DNA from: JBGSWL01 sp041752455
GTDB lineage: Bacteria > Pseudomonadota > Alphaproteobacteria > Rhizobiales > Rhizobiaceae
Direction: 5' to 3'
Length of the DNA: 59,879 bases
Assembly: GCA_041752455.1 (NCBI GenBank)
Contig: JBGSWL010000150.1
Coordinates: forward strand, 1-59,879
Shown here: in pieces, positions 18,481 to 26,837 of the stretch
Numbering within the stretch: the first letter of the stretch is position 1
How the letters are laid out: every line of letters starts with the position of its first letter
The notes under the pieces: generated by a model
Told to the model about the DNA's origin: nothing
Database searches by the model: none
The model's input: the letters and a program-made list of their open reading frames with translations, nothing else
Position numbers and translations under genes: made by a program

Positions 18481-18731
18481 CGCGGTTTGTGTATTTCGCC
18501 TGGGTGCGGGAACGCATCGGCACGGGCCAGGAAAACCTCGACATTCCCGCCGATGTGGTCACCGGCGATGATCTGGTGGCGTGGATGAAGGGGCTTGGTG
18601 AAAACTACGCCCATGCGCTCGATGATGCGTTGGCAGTGCGGATCGCCGTCGACCAAGAGCATGTCGACCCGCGCGATCCGATCGGTCGGCCGGTCGAGAT
18701 CGCCATCTTCCCGCCGATGACTGGCGGCTGA
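18477..18731 (+). CDS. moaD: Molybdopterin synthase sulfur carrier subunit
   Basis: Ubiquitin-like carrier that brings thiocarboxylate sulfur to precursor Z. 84 residues, begins MTRFVYFAWVRERIG and ends in PMTGG; the C-terminal Gly-Gly is the adenylation and thiocarboxylation site. The same frame is open far upstream over pgsA, but the ATG at 18477, overlapping the pgsA stop (ATGA), marks the true start. moaE follows 7 bases later. Confidence 0.93.
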   Translation: MTRFVYFAWVRERIGTGQENLDIPADVVTGDDLVAWMKGLGENYAHALDDALAVRIAVDQEHVDPRDPIGRPVEIAIFPPMTGG

Positions 18732-18738
18732 GGCCGGA

Positions 18739-19218
18739 ATGGCATTTCCGACCCCATGCCGGATCGAAGTGCGGGTGCAGGCCGAGCCGATCGATGCGGT
18801 TGCCGAGCAGGCGGCGCTGACATCGGGACCTTCGGCAGCGGCGGGTGCGATCGTCGCGTTTCATGGCCTGTGCCGCGACGAAGGCGGACGCCTTTCAGCG
18901 CTCGAACTGGAGTACTATCCCGGCATGGCGGAAGCCGAAATCACCCGGATCGCCGGGGAAGCTTCCAAACGCTGGCCGTTGCTTGCCATCACCGCCATTC
19001 ACCGGCACGGGCTGATTGCGCCGGGGGACACGATCGTCGTCGTCATGGCCGCCTCGCCGCACCGGCGCGCGGCGTTTGCCGGGGCGGAATTCGTCATGGA
19101 TTTCCTGAAAAGCAAGGCGCCGTTCTGGAAGCGCGAACATCTGGTCGATGGCACGATTGGCGCCTGGGTCGATGCGCGCCATGAAGATGCCGAAGCGCTG
19201 GCCCGCTGGGATGCGTGA
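18739..19218 (+). CDS. moaE: Molybdopterin synthase catalytic subunit
   Basis: Forms the dithiolene of molybdopterin with MoaD. 159 residues. Family motifs: GAIVAFHGLCRDEGG near residue 36, LELEYYPGMAEAEI, IHRHGLIAPGDTIVVVMAASPHRRAAF near residue 90, and FLKSKAPFWKREHLVDG near residue 120, which holds the catalytic lysines. It is the last gene of the uvrC-pgsA-moaD-moaE series; trhA on the other strand ends 5 bases beyond its stop. Confidence 0.95.
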   Translation: MAFPTPCRIEVRVQAEPIDAVAEQAALTSGPSAAAGAIVAFHGLCRDEGGRLSALELEYYPGMAEAEITRIAGEASKRWPLLAITAIHRHGLIAPGDTIVVVMAASPHRRAAFAGAEFVMDFLKSKAPFWKREHLVDGTIGAWVDARHEDAEALARWDA

Positions 19219-19223
19219 AGCGT

Positions 19224-19916
19224 TCAGCCGGAGCCGACAGCAAAGCTGGCGCCGGTGATTGCAAAGAAATGCAGGGCCGAGGCGCTGAGCACGAACAGGT
19301 GCCAGAGGGCGTTCTGGTATTTGAGACCTTCCCACTGGTGGAAGATGACGCCGACCGAATAGACGATGCCGCCGGCAACGATCAGCCAGGCATAGGCATA
19401 CGGAATGACCGTGAACATCGGCCAGACCAGCAAGAGGCTTGCCCAGCCGAGGCCGAGATAGATCGTCACCGTGTAGCGATCGAGCGCACCACCGGCGAAC
19501 AGCTTGCCAGCCGCGCCCATCAGGGCGGCAGACCAGATCATCGCCAGCATCACATAACCGAATGCCGTGTCGATCAGGAAGACAACCGGCGTGTAGGACC
19601 CGGCGATCTTCAGAAAGATGGCGGCCTGGTCGAAACGGCGCAGCGCCGGGCGCAGTTCGGGCCATGGTGTCAGGTGATAGGCGGCGGAAAACGAGAAGAG
19701 CCCGACGACCGTCAGGCCATAGACGATGAGCGCGACGTTGGTCGGCATCGACAACAGGCTCAGCGCATAGGCATAGACCGACAGGAAGCCGACAATGCTG
19801 CCCACGACGCCGATGACATGGACGATGCCGTCGGCAAACTTTTCCTCCGGTGCATAGTCCGGATAGGCAGGCTCTACGCGCGGTGCTGCGCGGCTTCCCG
19901 TTGCTGAAGCGCTCAT
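19224..19916 (-). CDS. trhA: Hemolysin III family (PAQR/TrhA) membrane protein
   Basis: Seven-TM protein of the hemolysin III branch of the PAQR superfamily, 230 residues. FADGIVHVIGVVGSIVGF opens the core. The likely metal-site residues are in FSAAYHLTP near residue 80 and the histidines of GVIFHQWEGLKYQNALWHLFVLSASALHFFAI near the C-terminus. Bacterial relatives have been linked to membrane energetics and fluidity rather than haemolysis. The ATG at 19916 is preceded by AGGAGAGAACCG, a strong site, so the 38-residue upstream extension is rejected. Confidence 0.87.
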   Translation of the reverse strand: MSASATGSRAAPRVEPAYPDYAPEEKFADGIVHVIGVVGSIVGFLSVYAYALSLLSMPTNVALIVYGLTVVGLFSFSAAYHLTPWPELRPALRRFDQAAIFLKIAGSYTPVVFLIDTAFGYVMLAMIWSAALMGAAGKLFAGGALDRYTVTIYLGLGWASLLLVWPMFTVIPYAYAWLIVAGGIVYSVGVIFHQWEGLKYQNALWHLFVLSASALHFFAITGASFAVGSG

Positions 19917-20004
19917 CGGTTCTCTCCTGAACCATTTTGTTTCATTGTGCGGCACATCTGTTGCAAGCTTGTAAACACGCGATGGTGCAACGCACAGAGG
20001 CAAT

Positions 20005-20448
20005 ATGAGCGCAGGACGTCTACAGGACATGAACCGGCCTGTGCCGGAAACGTTCCCTCACCGGATCACCGAGCGGTTGCGCTTTGGCGATACGGACCAG
20101 CAGGGACACATCAACAATGCGGTGTTTGCGACGCTGTTCGAGAGTGGCCGCGTCGATTTTCTCTATGATCCGGAGCGTGGCCTGCCGCCGCAAGGCTGCC
20201 AGTTCGTGATCGCCGAAATCACGATCCGCTTCGTTGCGGAGATGACGTTTCCGGGGACCGTCAAGATCGGGAGTGCAGTCTCGCGCATCGGCACATCGTC
20301 GGCCGGGATCACGCAGGCGCTGTTTGCAAATGGCGTCTGCACGGCAACTGCCGACAGCGTCATCGTGCTGACTGACCTTGCAACACGACGCTCGACGCCG
20401 CTGCCCGATGCGGTGCGGGCGCGGTTTGAGGACTTGATGCGGGCGTGA
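20005..20448 (+). CDS. Hot-dog acyl-CoA thioesterase (YbgC/4HBT type)
   Basis: 147-residue hot-dog fold protein likely hydrolysing acyl-CoA thioesters. The active-site helix region is RFGDTDQQGHINNAVFATLFESGR near residue 30, with the Asp and His of the 4HBT signature (D-x-D-x2-G-H-x-N-N). The substrate chain cannot be told. It is divergent from trhA, and its 3' end faces ndk across a bidirectional hairpin. The ATG at 20005 has GAGGC upstream. Confidence 0.85.
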   Translation: MSAGRLQDMNRPVPETFPHRITERLRFGDTDQQGHINNAVFATLFESGRVDFLYDPERGLPPQGCQFVIAEITIRFVAEMTFPGTVKIGSAVSRIGTSSAGITQALFANGVCTATADSVIVLTDLATRRSTPLPDAVRARFEDLMRA

Positions 20449-20456
20449 AATGCAAA

Positions 20457-20478
20457 ACGGCCGGGCGAACCCGGCCGT
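20457..20478. terminator. Bidirectional terminator between thioesterase and ndk
   Basis: Perfect 9-bp stem ACGGCCGGG (20457-20465) and CCCGGCCGT (20470-20478) with loop CGAA. It is flanked by TTTGCATTT on the minus side, giving a T-rich tail for ndk; the plus side is weaker (CGCAATTTC). Confidence 0.8.
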
Positions 20479-20503
20479 CGCAATTTCGTGCCTTGCGGCA
20501 ATA

Positions 20504-20926
20504 TCAGCCGACGATTTCGTGGCCGGCAAACCAGAAGGCCATTTCCTCGGCTGCGGTTTCAGCCGCATCCGAGCCATGCACCGAGTTTTCGCCGATCGAC
20601 AGGGCAAACGCCTTGCGTATCGTGCCTTCGGCGGCGTTGGCAGGATTGGTCGCGCCCATCACTTCGCGGTTCTTGGCTATGGCGTTTTCGCCTTCCAGAA
20701 CCTGCACGACGGTCGGGCCCGATGCCATGAATTCGGTCAGTTCGCCAAAGAACGGGCGTTCCTTGTGGACGGCGTAGAAGGCTTCCGCCTGGCGCTGGCT
20801 CATCCAGACGCGCTTGGAAGCAACGACGCGAAGGCCGGCTTCTTCAAGCATCTGGGTGATGGCGCCGGTCAGGTTGCGCTTGGTGGCATCCGGTTTGATC
20901 ATCGAGAAAGTACGTTCGGTCGCCAT
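20504..20926 (-). CDS. ndk: Nucleoside diphosphate kinase
   Basis: Transfers gamma-phosphate from ATP to NDPs by a phospho-histidine intermediate. 140 residues, the usual length. MATERTFSMIKPDATKRN opens the protein. The active-site histidine lies in IRKAFALSIGENSVHGSDAAETA near residue 117 (NSVHGSD). Upstream, an 8-bp inverted repeat at 20949-20969 sits just before the Shine-Dalgarno AAGGAC, and a terminator follows the stop. Confidence 0.97.
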   Translation of the reverse strand: MATERTFSMIKPDATKRNLTGAITQMLEEAGLRVVASKRVWMSQRQAEAFYAVHKERPFFGELTEFMASGPTVVQVLEGENAIAKNREVMGATNPANAAEGTIRKAFALSIGENSVHGSDAAETAAEEMAFWFAGHEIVG

Positions 20927-20948
20927 CGGGTCTTGTCCTTGGTTTTTC

Positions 20949-20969
20949 GACCCGCATGGGTTGCGGGTC
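20949..20969 (-). promoter_or_regulatory. Inverted repeat in the ndk leader
   Basis: GACCCGCA and TGCGGGTC form an 8-bp perfect inverted repeat with a 5-base spacer, ending 22 bases before the ndk start codon and just upstream of its ribosome binding site. It could be an mRNA hairpin or a protein site. No T-run follows on the ndk side, so it is not a terminator. Confidence 0.4.
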
Positions 20970-21004
20970 TGGTGTGGGGCGGGATTTCGCGCGACCTATA
21001 GCCG

Positions 21005-21042
21005 GGCTTTGCAGGCCCGACAAGGCTTTGCAGACCGGACAA
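21005..21042. repeat. Two 19-base tandem repeats upstream of the ABC-F gene
   Basis: Unit GGCTTTGCAGGCCCGACAA (21005-21023) is followed by a copy with two changes (21024-21042) and a partial third copy starting GGCTTGCCAG. The array ends about 40 bases before the ABC-F start codon. Confidence 0.75.
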
Positions 21043-21093
21043 GGCTTGCCAGAACGCTTGCGCTGGCGCGCCGACTGGGGCAGATCACCGCGC

Positions 21094-22998
21094 ATGTTAC
21101 AGATCACCAACCTCACCTTCCGCATGGTCGGCCGGCCGCTGTTCGAGAACGCGTCGGCGACGATCCCTACCGGCTCGAAATGCGGTCTTGTCGGCCGGAA
21201 CGGCACCGGCAAGACGACACTTTTCAAGCTGATCACCGGGGCGTTGACGCCTGAATCCGGCGAAATCTCGCTGCAAAAGGGCCTGCGTCTCGGCCAGGTG
21301 GCGCAGGAAGCGCCGGGCACCGATGCAACGCTGCTGGAAACCGTGCTGGCGGCTGACACCGAACGGGCGGACCTGTTTGCCGAAGCCGAGACTGCGACCG
21401 ATCCGGACCGCATTTCCGAGATCCATGTCCGCCTTGCCGACATCGACGCGCATTCGGCGGAGGCGCGCGCCGGCGCGATCCTGCACGGGCTCGGCTTTGA
21501 TGCAGAAGCCCAGCAGCGCCCCTGCAAAAGCTTTTCCGGTGGTTGGCGGATGCGCGTTGCGCTCGCAGCGGTTCTGTTTCTCGAGCCGGACTACCTGCTG
21601 CTCGACGAACCGACCAACTATCTTGATCTGGAAGGCACGTTGTGGCTGGAAAACTATATCCAGAAATACCCGCATACCGTGCTGATCATCAGCCATGACC
21701 GCGACCTGCTCAATTCGGCGGTGTCGTCGATCCTGCATCTGGAAAACCGCGAGCTGAAATTCTACCGCGGCAACTATGACAACTTTGCCCGCACGCGCGC
21801 GGAACGCATGGCGCAGCAATCCAAGGCCAAGGAAAAGCAGGACGCCAAAAAGAAGCATATGGCGGCGTTCGTCGAGCGCTTCCGCGCGAAAGCATCAAAG
21901 GCCAAGCAGGCCCAGAGCCGCCTGAAGGCGCTCGAGAAGATGGGCGACATCGCGGTGATGATCGACGAAACCGTCAAGCCGCTGAAGTTCCCCTCGCCTG
22001 ATCGGCAAGCCGCCTCGCCGATCATCACGATGGAAAGTGCCAAGGTCGGCTATGACAAGGACAAGCCGATCCTCACGCACCTTAACCTGCGCATCGACGC
22101 GGATGATCGCATCGCGTTGCTTGGTGCCAACGGCAACGGCAAGTCGACTTTCGCCAAGCTGCTGTCGGATCGCCTGAAAGTGCAGGACGGATCGATCGTG
22201 CGGGCGGAAAAGCTGCGGGTTGCGATGTTTGCGCAGCACCAGATGGATGACCTGCACGCCGACTGGACAGCGTTCGATCACCTGCGCGCCGCCCTGCCCG
22301 ACGAGGCAGAAAGCAAGGTACGCGCGCGCGTCGCCGGCATGGGTCTTGGCACCGAAAAGATGGACACCAAGGCCGCCCAGCTTTCAGGCGGCGAGCGTGC
22401 CCGCCTGACACTCGGCCTTGCAACGCTCGACAAGCCGCATCTCCTGATCCTCGACGAACCGACCAACCACCTCGACATCGACAGCCGCGCCGCACTGATC
22501 GAGGCGCTGAACGACTACAACGGCGCGGTCATGCTGATCAGCCACGATCGCCACCTGCTTGAAGCGACGGCGGAACGGCTGTGGATCGTCGGCAACGGCA
22601 CCGTGAAGCCCTATGACGGCGACATGGACGAGTACCGCACGCTCATTCTCAAGGGCCCGCAAAAGGCCAAGGAGGACGAGGATTCCGGTTCGAGGAAGAA
22701 CGACGGGCTGACCGGCAAGGAGCGCCGCAAGCAGGCCGCCGCTGCCCGCGAAAAAATGAAGCCGGTGCGCAACAAGATCAATGAAATCGAAGCCTTGATG
22801 GCAAAAGGTCAGAAACTGATTCAAGCCATCGATCTCGAACTGAGTGCGCCTGCCGTGCTCGGCAGCCCGGACAAGATCGCTGAACTGACGACCAAACGCG
22901 GCAAGACGGAAAAGCAGAACGGCGATCTGGAAGCGCAGTGGATGGACCTTTGCGCGCAATACGAAGCGGCGACCGGCACCAGCCTGATGGACGACTGA
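21094..22998 (+). CDS. ABC-F family ATPase
   Basis: Soluble protein with two ABC cassettes and no membrane domain, 634 residues; family members act on the ribosome. Cassette 1 has Walker A GRNGTGKTT near residue 36 and LSGGW-like SFSGGWRMR, Walker B LLLDEPTNYLDL. The arm/linker is the charged region around residues 230-290. Cassette 2 has GANGNGKST near residue 345, LSGGERARL and LLILDEPTNHLDI. A basic coiled-coil C-terminal domain follows. It is a housekeeping-type ABC-F (YheS/Uup-like) rather than a recognised antibiotic resistance factor. The start is the ATG at 21094 (MLQITNLTF). Confidence 0.92.
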   Translation: MLQITNLTFRMVGRPLFENASATIPTGSKCGLVGRNGTGKTTLFKLITGALTPESGEISLQKGLRLGQVAQEAPGTDATLLETVLAADTERADLFAEAETATDPDRISEIHVRLADIDAHSAEARAGAILHGLGFDAEAQQRPCKSFSGGWRMRVALAAVLFLEPDYLLLDEPTNYLDLEGTLWLENYIQKYPHTVLIISHDRDLLNSAVSSILHLENRELKFYRGNYDNFARTRAERMAQQSKAKEKQDAKKKHMAAFVERFRAKASKAKQAQSRLKALEKMGDIAVMIDETVKPLKFPSPDRQAASPIITMESAKVGYDKDKPILTHLNLRIDADDRIALLGANGNGKSTFAKLLSDRLKVQDGSIVRAEKLRVAMFAQHQMDDLHADWTAFDHLRAALPDEAESKVRARVAGMGLGTEKMDTKAAQLSGGERARLTLGLATLDKPHLLILDEPTNHLDIDSRAALIEALNDYNGAVMLISHDRHLLEATAERLWIVGNGTVKPYDGDMDEYRTLILKGPQKAKEDEDSGSRKNDGLTGKERRKQAAAAREKMKPVRNKINEIEALMAKGQKLIQAIDLELSAPAVLGSPDKIAELTTKRGKTEKQNGDLEAQWMDLCAQYEAATGTSLMDD

Positions 22999-23010
22999 CG
23001 GCGCCGTTCT

Positions 23011-23712
23011 TTATTCGCCCCTGCCCCATTTGCGCACCGGCTTTGGCGGTTCCTTCGGTTTGACGGGTTCGGCTTCCGGCGCTTGTTCGCCGAGCGGACG
23101 CGCCCGGCCGATGTCGGAGGCACGGCCGATACGCCCGTTCGGGGAAGCCGGTGAGGACGTCCGCACACGACGCCTTCCGCCAAGAAGGAAAGCCACACCA
23201 CCGATCGCAAGCAGCGAATAGCCAAGGCCCGTCCAGCTGTCATCGGCGAAGGCCACGCGGCCGGTCATCACAAGATCGACCGCTTGCAATTCGATGTCCT
23301 GCAGGTCGCCTGCCGTGGCGATGAATGTGTATGCGCCACCGGTCAGGGTCGAAAACCGGATAGCGTCATTCTCCATCGTCAGTGAGGCTGAGGAGCGCGG
23401 ATCATAGCCTTCGGGCGGGGCGTCGAAAACGGCGATGGCGGTCGCCAGCGTCTGGTTGTCCTTGTTGGCCACCAGCGGAATATTGACCCGGTTTCCGGGC
23501 GCGATCGGTTGCTGTTTGGCAAGAGCGCGAATCTTGACCTCGACCGGTGCGTCGCCCGATGCCAATTCCACGCTCACCGGCACGAACCCGGTTTCAGCGT
23601 CATAAACCCTGTAAGTTCCGATTTCGAAATTGTCGAATGTGCGTTGGTAATGCGGGTAGCCAAACGAGATCGCGAGACCAGCCAAAAGGGCGAGAAAACC
23701 GAAAAAACGCAT
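23011..23712 (-). CDS. Two-pass membrane protein of unknown function, coupled to holC
   Basis: 233 residues; I do not recognise the family. One TM segment or uncleaved signal lies at residues 1-20 and a second at about 160-178. Between them is a roughly 140-residue domain rich in short beta-like segments (VSVELASGDAPVEVKIRALA and following), predicted to be periplasmic. The C-terminal tail of about 50 residues is cytoplasmic, basic and proline-rich (EAEPVKPKEPPKPVRKWGRG). The start ATG overlaps the holC stop (TGATG), so it should be translated with HolC. It is convergent with the ABC-F gene. Confidence 0.7.
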   Translation of the reverse strand: MRFFGFLALLAGLAISFGYPHYQRTFDNFEIGTYRVYDAETGFVPVSVELASGDAPVEVKIRALAKQQPIAPGNRVNIPLVANKDNQTLATAIAVFDAPPEGYDPRSSASLTMENDAIRFSTLTGGAYTFIATAGDLQDIELQAVDLVMTGRVAFADDSWTGLGYSLLAIGGVAFLLGGRRRVRTSSPASPNGRIGRASDIGRARPLGEQAPEAEPVKPKEPPKPVRKWGRGE

Positions 23713-24176
23713 CAGGCCGCCTTCTCCCATTTTCCGTCAGCAGACTGTTTCCAATAGGCCAGCGGCAAGCCGCGCGCCTTCAGCATCTTCCAGTCTTCGC
23801 GCGCACGCGCAACCGCTTCGGCATCATTGCCATCAAACATCAACGCCGCGCGTTGCAAACCGGACAAGTCATCAGGCGGCGTTGCCCCCATCACGATGAA
23901 GCGCATCGCCGCATCGTTGGGGTTGGCTGTCCCGGCGGTCACAAAGACCGGATGGTCGCTCGCCGGCTCATCGCCATCGCGGCCATGCGGCAGAAAGCCG
24001 AGCGCGTCATGGGTCCACAGCATCTGGTCGACGGCGACGCAAGCAGCATCATCGGGCACCTGGATCGCGACACGCCAGCCGCGCGCCTGCGCCTTTTCCA
24101 CCAGCGTCGGCAAAGCCGCCTCGAGACTGGTCTCGGTCAGGTGGTAGAAAGTGACTTCGGTTGTCTGTGCTGTCAT
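23712..24176 (-). CDS. holC: DNA polymerase III chi subunit
   Basis: Chi subunit of the clamp loader, which contacts SSB. 154 residues. Characteristic features: VTFYHLTETSLEAALPTLVEKAQARGWRV at the start, then DQMLWTHDALGFLPHGRDGDEP and HPVFVTAG near the middle, and a C-terminal REDWKMLKARGLPLAYWKQ. In many Proteobacteria holC directly follows pepA; here two plus-strand genes lie between them. Its stop overlaps the start of the membrane protein gene at 23712. Confidence 0.9.
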   Translation of the reverse strand: MTAQTTEVTFYHLTETSLEAALPTLVEKAQARGWRVAIQVPDDAACVAVDQMLWTHDALGFLPHGRDGDEPASDHPVFVTAGTANPNDAAMRFIVMGATPPDDLSGLQRAALMFDGNDAEAVARAREDWKMLKARGLPLAYWKQSADGKWEKAA

Positions 24177-24234
24177 CGACCTGTCGAATATTTTTATTTA
24201 TTGTGGTCCCGGCTTAGCAGTGCGGGGTTTGACG

Positions 24235-24477
24235 ATGCAACCGACGGTGTGGGCCATGGCGATTGCCTTTGTTCTATTTGCGGCGCCCGTCGAGGCGGCC
24301 GCGCTGTGCACATTTGATCCAATCAAGGGATTTTCCTGCCCGAAACCGAAGCGCGGCGAAGGCGGTGGGGCACTTCTTCATGAGCCCAAAGAGCTCAATG
24401 ACGTCTTGGCAAAACAGTCGGCCGATATCGAAGCCTTGAAGCAACAGATCGACAGCATGAAGGCCTTGGAGAACTGA
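24235..24477 (+). CDS. Small exported protein with coiled-coil tail, unknown function
   Basis: 80 residues, unrecognised. Residues 1-22 look like a signal peptide (MQPTVWAMAIAFVLFAAPVEA). The mature part has two cysteines (C25, C35) around FDPIKGFSCPKPKR, then a glycine run and a short amphipathic helix at residues 52-78 (ELNDVLAKQSADIEALKQQI) that could be a coiled coil. The ATG at 24235 is chosen for the signal peptide. It is followed by the next gene after one base, so the two are almost certainly co-translated. It is divergent from holC; an AT-rich stretch at 24187-24202 precedes it. Confidence 0.6.
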   Translation: MQPTVWAMAIAFVLFAAPVEAAALCTFDPIKGFSCPKPKRGEGGGALLHEPKELNDVLAKQSADIEALKQQIDSMKALEN

Positions 24478-24478
24478 T

Positions 24479-25102
24479 ATGGACACTTCAACCGGACAGG
24501 CATATCTCCAATCCATCACCAGCCAGACATTCCAGCATCTCATCGACGCGCTTTTTTTCGGCGTGTTGCCTGTGTTTCTCATCGGGATTCTGATCGGAGC
24601 GGTAACCAACATTTTTGCTGCCCGCGACGGAGGGCCGACTGACCGGGCCGCCGTCCTTGCCTTTGCTTTTGTGGGCGCCGCCGCGGGCCTGATGATCGGC
24701 GCGTCGCGGCAACCGATCACGCAGGCAGCGCTTCCGGCACTGCTGACCTTCGCTTCGACGTTTCTCGCCTATGTCTATGTGAAGCAGAAGGCGGATGCGG
24801 CGGAAACCGCCCGCATCGAAGGCCTTCGGACCATGATCGAGACTGAGCACGTCGATACGAAACGCGTCAGCGGCGTGTTGCAGGACCTGCTCGGCAATGT
24901 CCGGTTCATTCCGGCTGGCATCATCGCCCTGTCGCTCGCCAGCCTCGGCGGCTCGTTCTACGGCTCGTCAATCCGCGACATGGCTGAACAGCGCGACCGT
25001 GACTACCAGGAATGGCTGAAGGCCTACGAGACCGTCGAACTACCGCTTCAGAAAGAGTTTCTGCGGCGGCAGGCAGGCCTGCCGCCGGAACCGGCGAAAT
25101 AG
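24479..25102 (+). CDS. Four-TM membrane protein of unknown function
   Basis: 207 residues, not recognised. Hydrophobic segments lie at about 22-46, 57-76, 83-101 and 143-162, with a charged cytoplasmic helix between the third and fourth (KQKADAAETARIEGLRTMIETEH). A C-terminal charged tail includes YQEWLKAYETVELPLQKEFL. The ATG at 24479 is one base after the previous stop, with GGAG 8 bases upstream inside the previous gene. It is convergent with pepA, with only 7 bases between the stops. With the exported partner it could form a small envelope complex; that is inference from coupling. Confidence 0.68.
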   Translation: MDTSTGQAYLQSITSQTFQHLIDALFFGVLPVFLIGILIGAVTNIFAARDGGPTDRAAVLAFAFVGAAAGLMIGASRQPITQAALPALLTFASTFLAYVYVKQKADAAETARIEGLRTMIETEHVDTKRVSGVLQDLLGNVRFIPAGIIALSLASLGGSFYGSSIRDMAEQRDRDYQEWLKAYETVELPLQKEFLRRQAGLPPEPAK

Positions 25103-25109
25103 GCGCTGC

Positions 25110-26594
25110 TCAGCTTTCGAACACGTCGCGCACGTACCGGTCGAGCAGCGCGACGCCAAACCCCGAACCCCAGGATGCATTGACGTCGGTGCCGGGCGAG
25201 GCCATCGCAGTGCCGGCAATGTCGAGGTGGGCCCAGGGCGTGTCACCAACGAAGCGCTTGAGGAACTGGGCAGCGGTGATCGCGCCGCCATTGCGGCTGC
25301 CGACGTTCTTCATGTCGGCGAACTTGCTGTCGATCATCTTGTCGTAGTCCGGCCCCATCGGCATGCGCCAGACCTTCTCGCCGGTGGCGAGCCCGGCCTT
25401 GGTCAGGGCCTCGGCCAGCGCATCGTCATTGGAGAAGAGACCGGCATGCTGCTGGCCGAGCGCAACCATGATCGCGCCGGTGAGCGTCGCAAGGTTGACC
25501 ATGGCGACCGGCTTGTAGGTTTCGCGGCAGTAGTGCAGCGCGTCGCACAGCACGAGGCGGCCTTCCGCATCGGTGTTGATGACTTCTATGGTCTGGCCCG
25601 ACATCGAGGTGACGATATCGCCCGGGCGCTGGGCATTGCCGTCTGGCATGTTCTCGACGAGGCCGATGATGCCGATGACGTTGACGTCCGCCTTGCGGGC
25701 GGCGAGCGCATGCATCAGGCCGGTCACGGCGGCAGCGCCACCCATGTCGCCCTTCATGTCTTCCATGCCGCCGGCGGGCTTGATCGAGATGCCGCCGGAG
25801 TCAAAAACAACGCCCTTGCCGATGAAGGCGACGGGCTTTTCCTTGGCCTTGCCGCCCATCCACTTCATGATGACCATGCGCGGCGGGCGAACCGAGCCTT
25901 GCGCCACGCCGAGCAATGCACCCATGGCAAGTTTGGTCATTTCCTTTTCCGTCAGGACTTCGATTTCGACGCCGAGCGCCTCAAGCGCCGCAGCGCGGGC
26001 GGCGAACTCGACCGGACCCAGAATGTTGGCGGGTTCGTTGACAAGGTCGCGCGCCAACATGGCGCCGCGCGCTACCGCTTCAGCGTCAACGAACGCCTTC
26101 TTTGCCGCGCCGGCATCGCTGGTCATGATCGTCAGCTTCTGGGCCTGTGCGGTTGCCTCCGCGTCATCGGCCTTTTTCGTCTTGTATTTGTCGAATTCGT
26201 AGGCGCGCAGCAGGAAACCCTGCGCAAAGGCTGCGGCCCGCGCCGGATCGTCGAGAAGATCACCGGCGACGACCGTCACAAGTTCCTCCCGCGTGACGGC
26301 CTTGCGCGCTGCACCACCCAGTGCCTGCCAGTCGGTCATTGCCAGATCGGTCACCTTGCCGGCGCCGATGACGACGATGCGGCTTGCCGCGCTGCCCGAA
26401 GGTGCCAGCACGTCGAGCACTGACTTTGCCTTGCCCGTGAACTTGGCAATGCCGGCTGCACGTTCCACCGTTCCATCACCGTCAATCCCTTCCAGAACCG
26501 GGGAAATCGGCGCGCCTTCGGCAACCAGCGCGACGACGGCTCCCTTCTTGATGGCGGCAGGCTTGGCAAAGGCAATGGCGGGCAGAATGGACAT
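25110..26594 (-). CDS. pepA: Leucyl aminopeptidase (M17)
   Basis: Two-metal cytosolic aminopeptidase, 494 residues. The N-terminal macro-like domain precedes the catalytic domain, which contains VAFIGKGVVFDSGGISIKP (metal-binding Lys and Asp), EDMKGDMGGAAAV, and the M17 signature NTDAEGRLVL near residue 345. It ends with the hexamer-contact region WAHLDIAGTA. The start is the ATG at 26594 (MSILPAIAFAKP), with AAAGGA 14 bases upstream; the 47-residue upstream extension is not family-like. It is divergent from lptF and in most relatives is followed by holC. Confidence 0.95.
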   Translation of the reverse strand: MSILPAIAFAKPAAIKKGAVVALVAEGAPISPVLEGIDGDGTVERAAGIAKFTGKAKSVLDVLAPSGSAASRIVVIGAGKVTDLAMTDWQALGGAARKAVTREELVTVVAGDLLDDPARAAAFAQGFLLRAYEFDKYKTKKADDAEATAQAQKLTIMTSDAGAAKKAFVDAEAVARGAMLARDLVNEPANILGPVEFAARAAALEALGVEIEVLTEKEMTKLAMGALLGVAQGSVRPPRMVIMKWMGGKAKEKPVAFIGKGVVFDSGGISIKPAGGMEDMKGDMGGAAAVTGLMHALAARKADVNVIGIIGLVENMPDGNAQRPGDIVTSMSGQTIEVINTDAEGRLVLCDALHYCRETYKPVAMVNLATLTGAIMVALGQQHAGLFSNDDALAEALTKAGLATGEKVWRMPMGPDYDKMIDSKFADMKNVGSRNGGAITAAQFLKRFVGDTPWAHLDIAGTAMASPGTDVNASWGSGFGVALLDRYVRDVFES

Positions 26595-26837
26595 GATGGC
26601 GTGAGATCCTTTCAGGGAATTGGACCGCGGGACGCGAGCGGCGATGTGATGCCTTGATCTTGGACGTGCAAGCGGCGATAGCAAGAGCCAATTGGAGCCG
26701 CAATGGTTGGTTAACCGTGGTTCTTGGCAAAACATTCAACCCGACTTGCCATGGTTGATGAGTGGTTGCCGACACAGTTACAATTCGACTGGCGCCACAT
26801 CCGGCGGCAACAGCGAGCGAACGGCGGACAAGCGACC

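Noticed and set aside
21005..21052. CRISPR-like repeat
   Set aside because: The units are directly adjacent without spacers and only two full copies exist.
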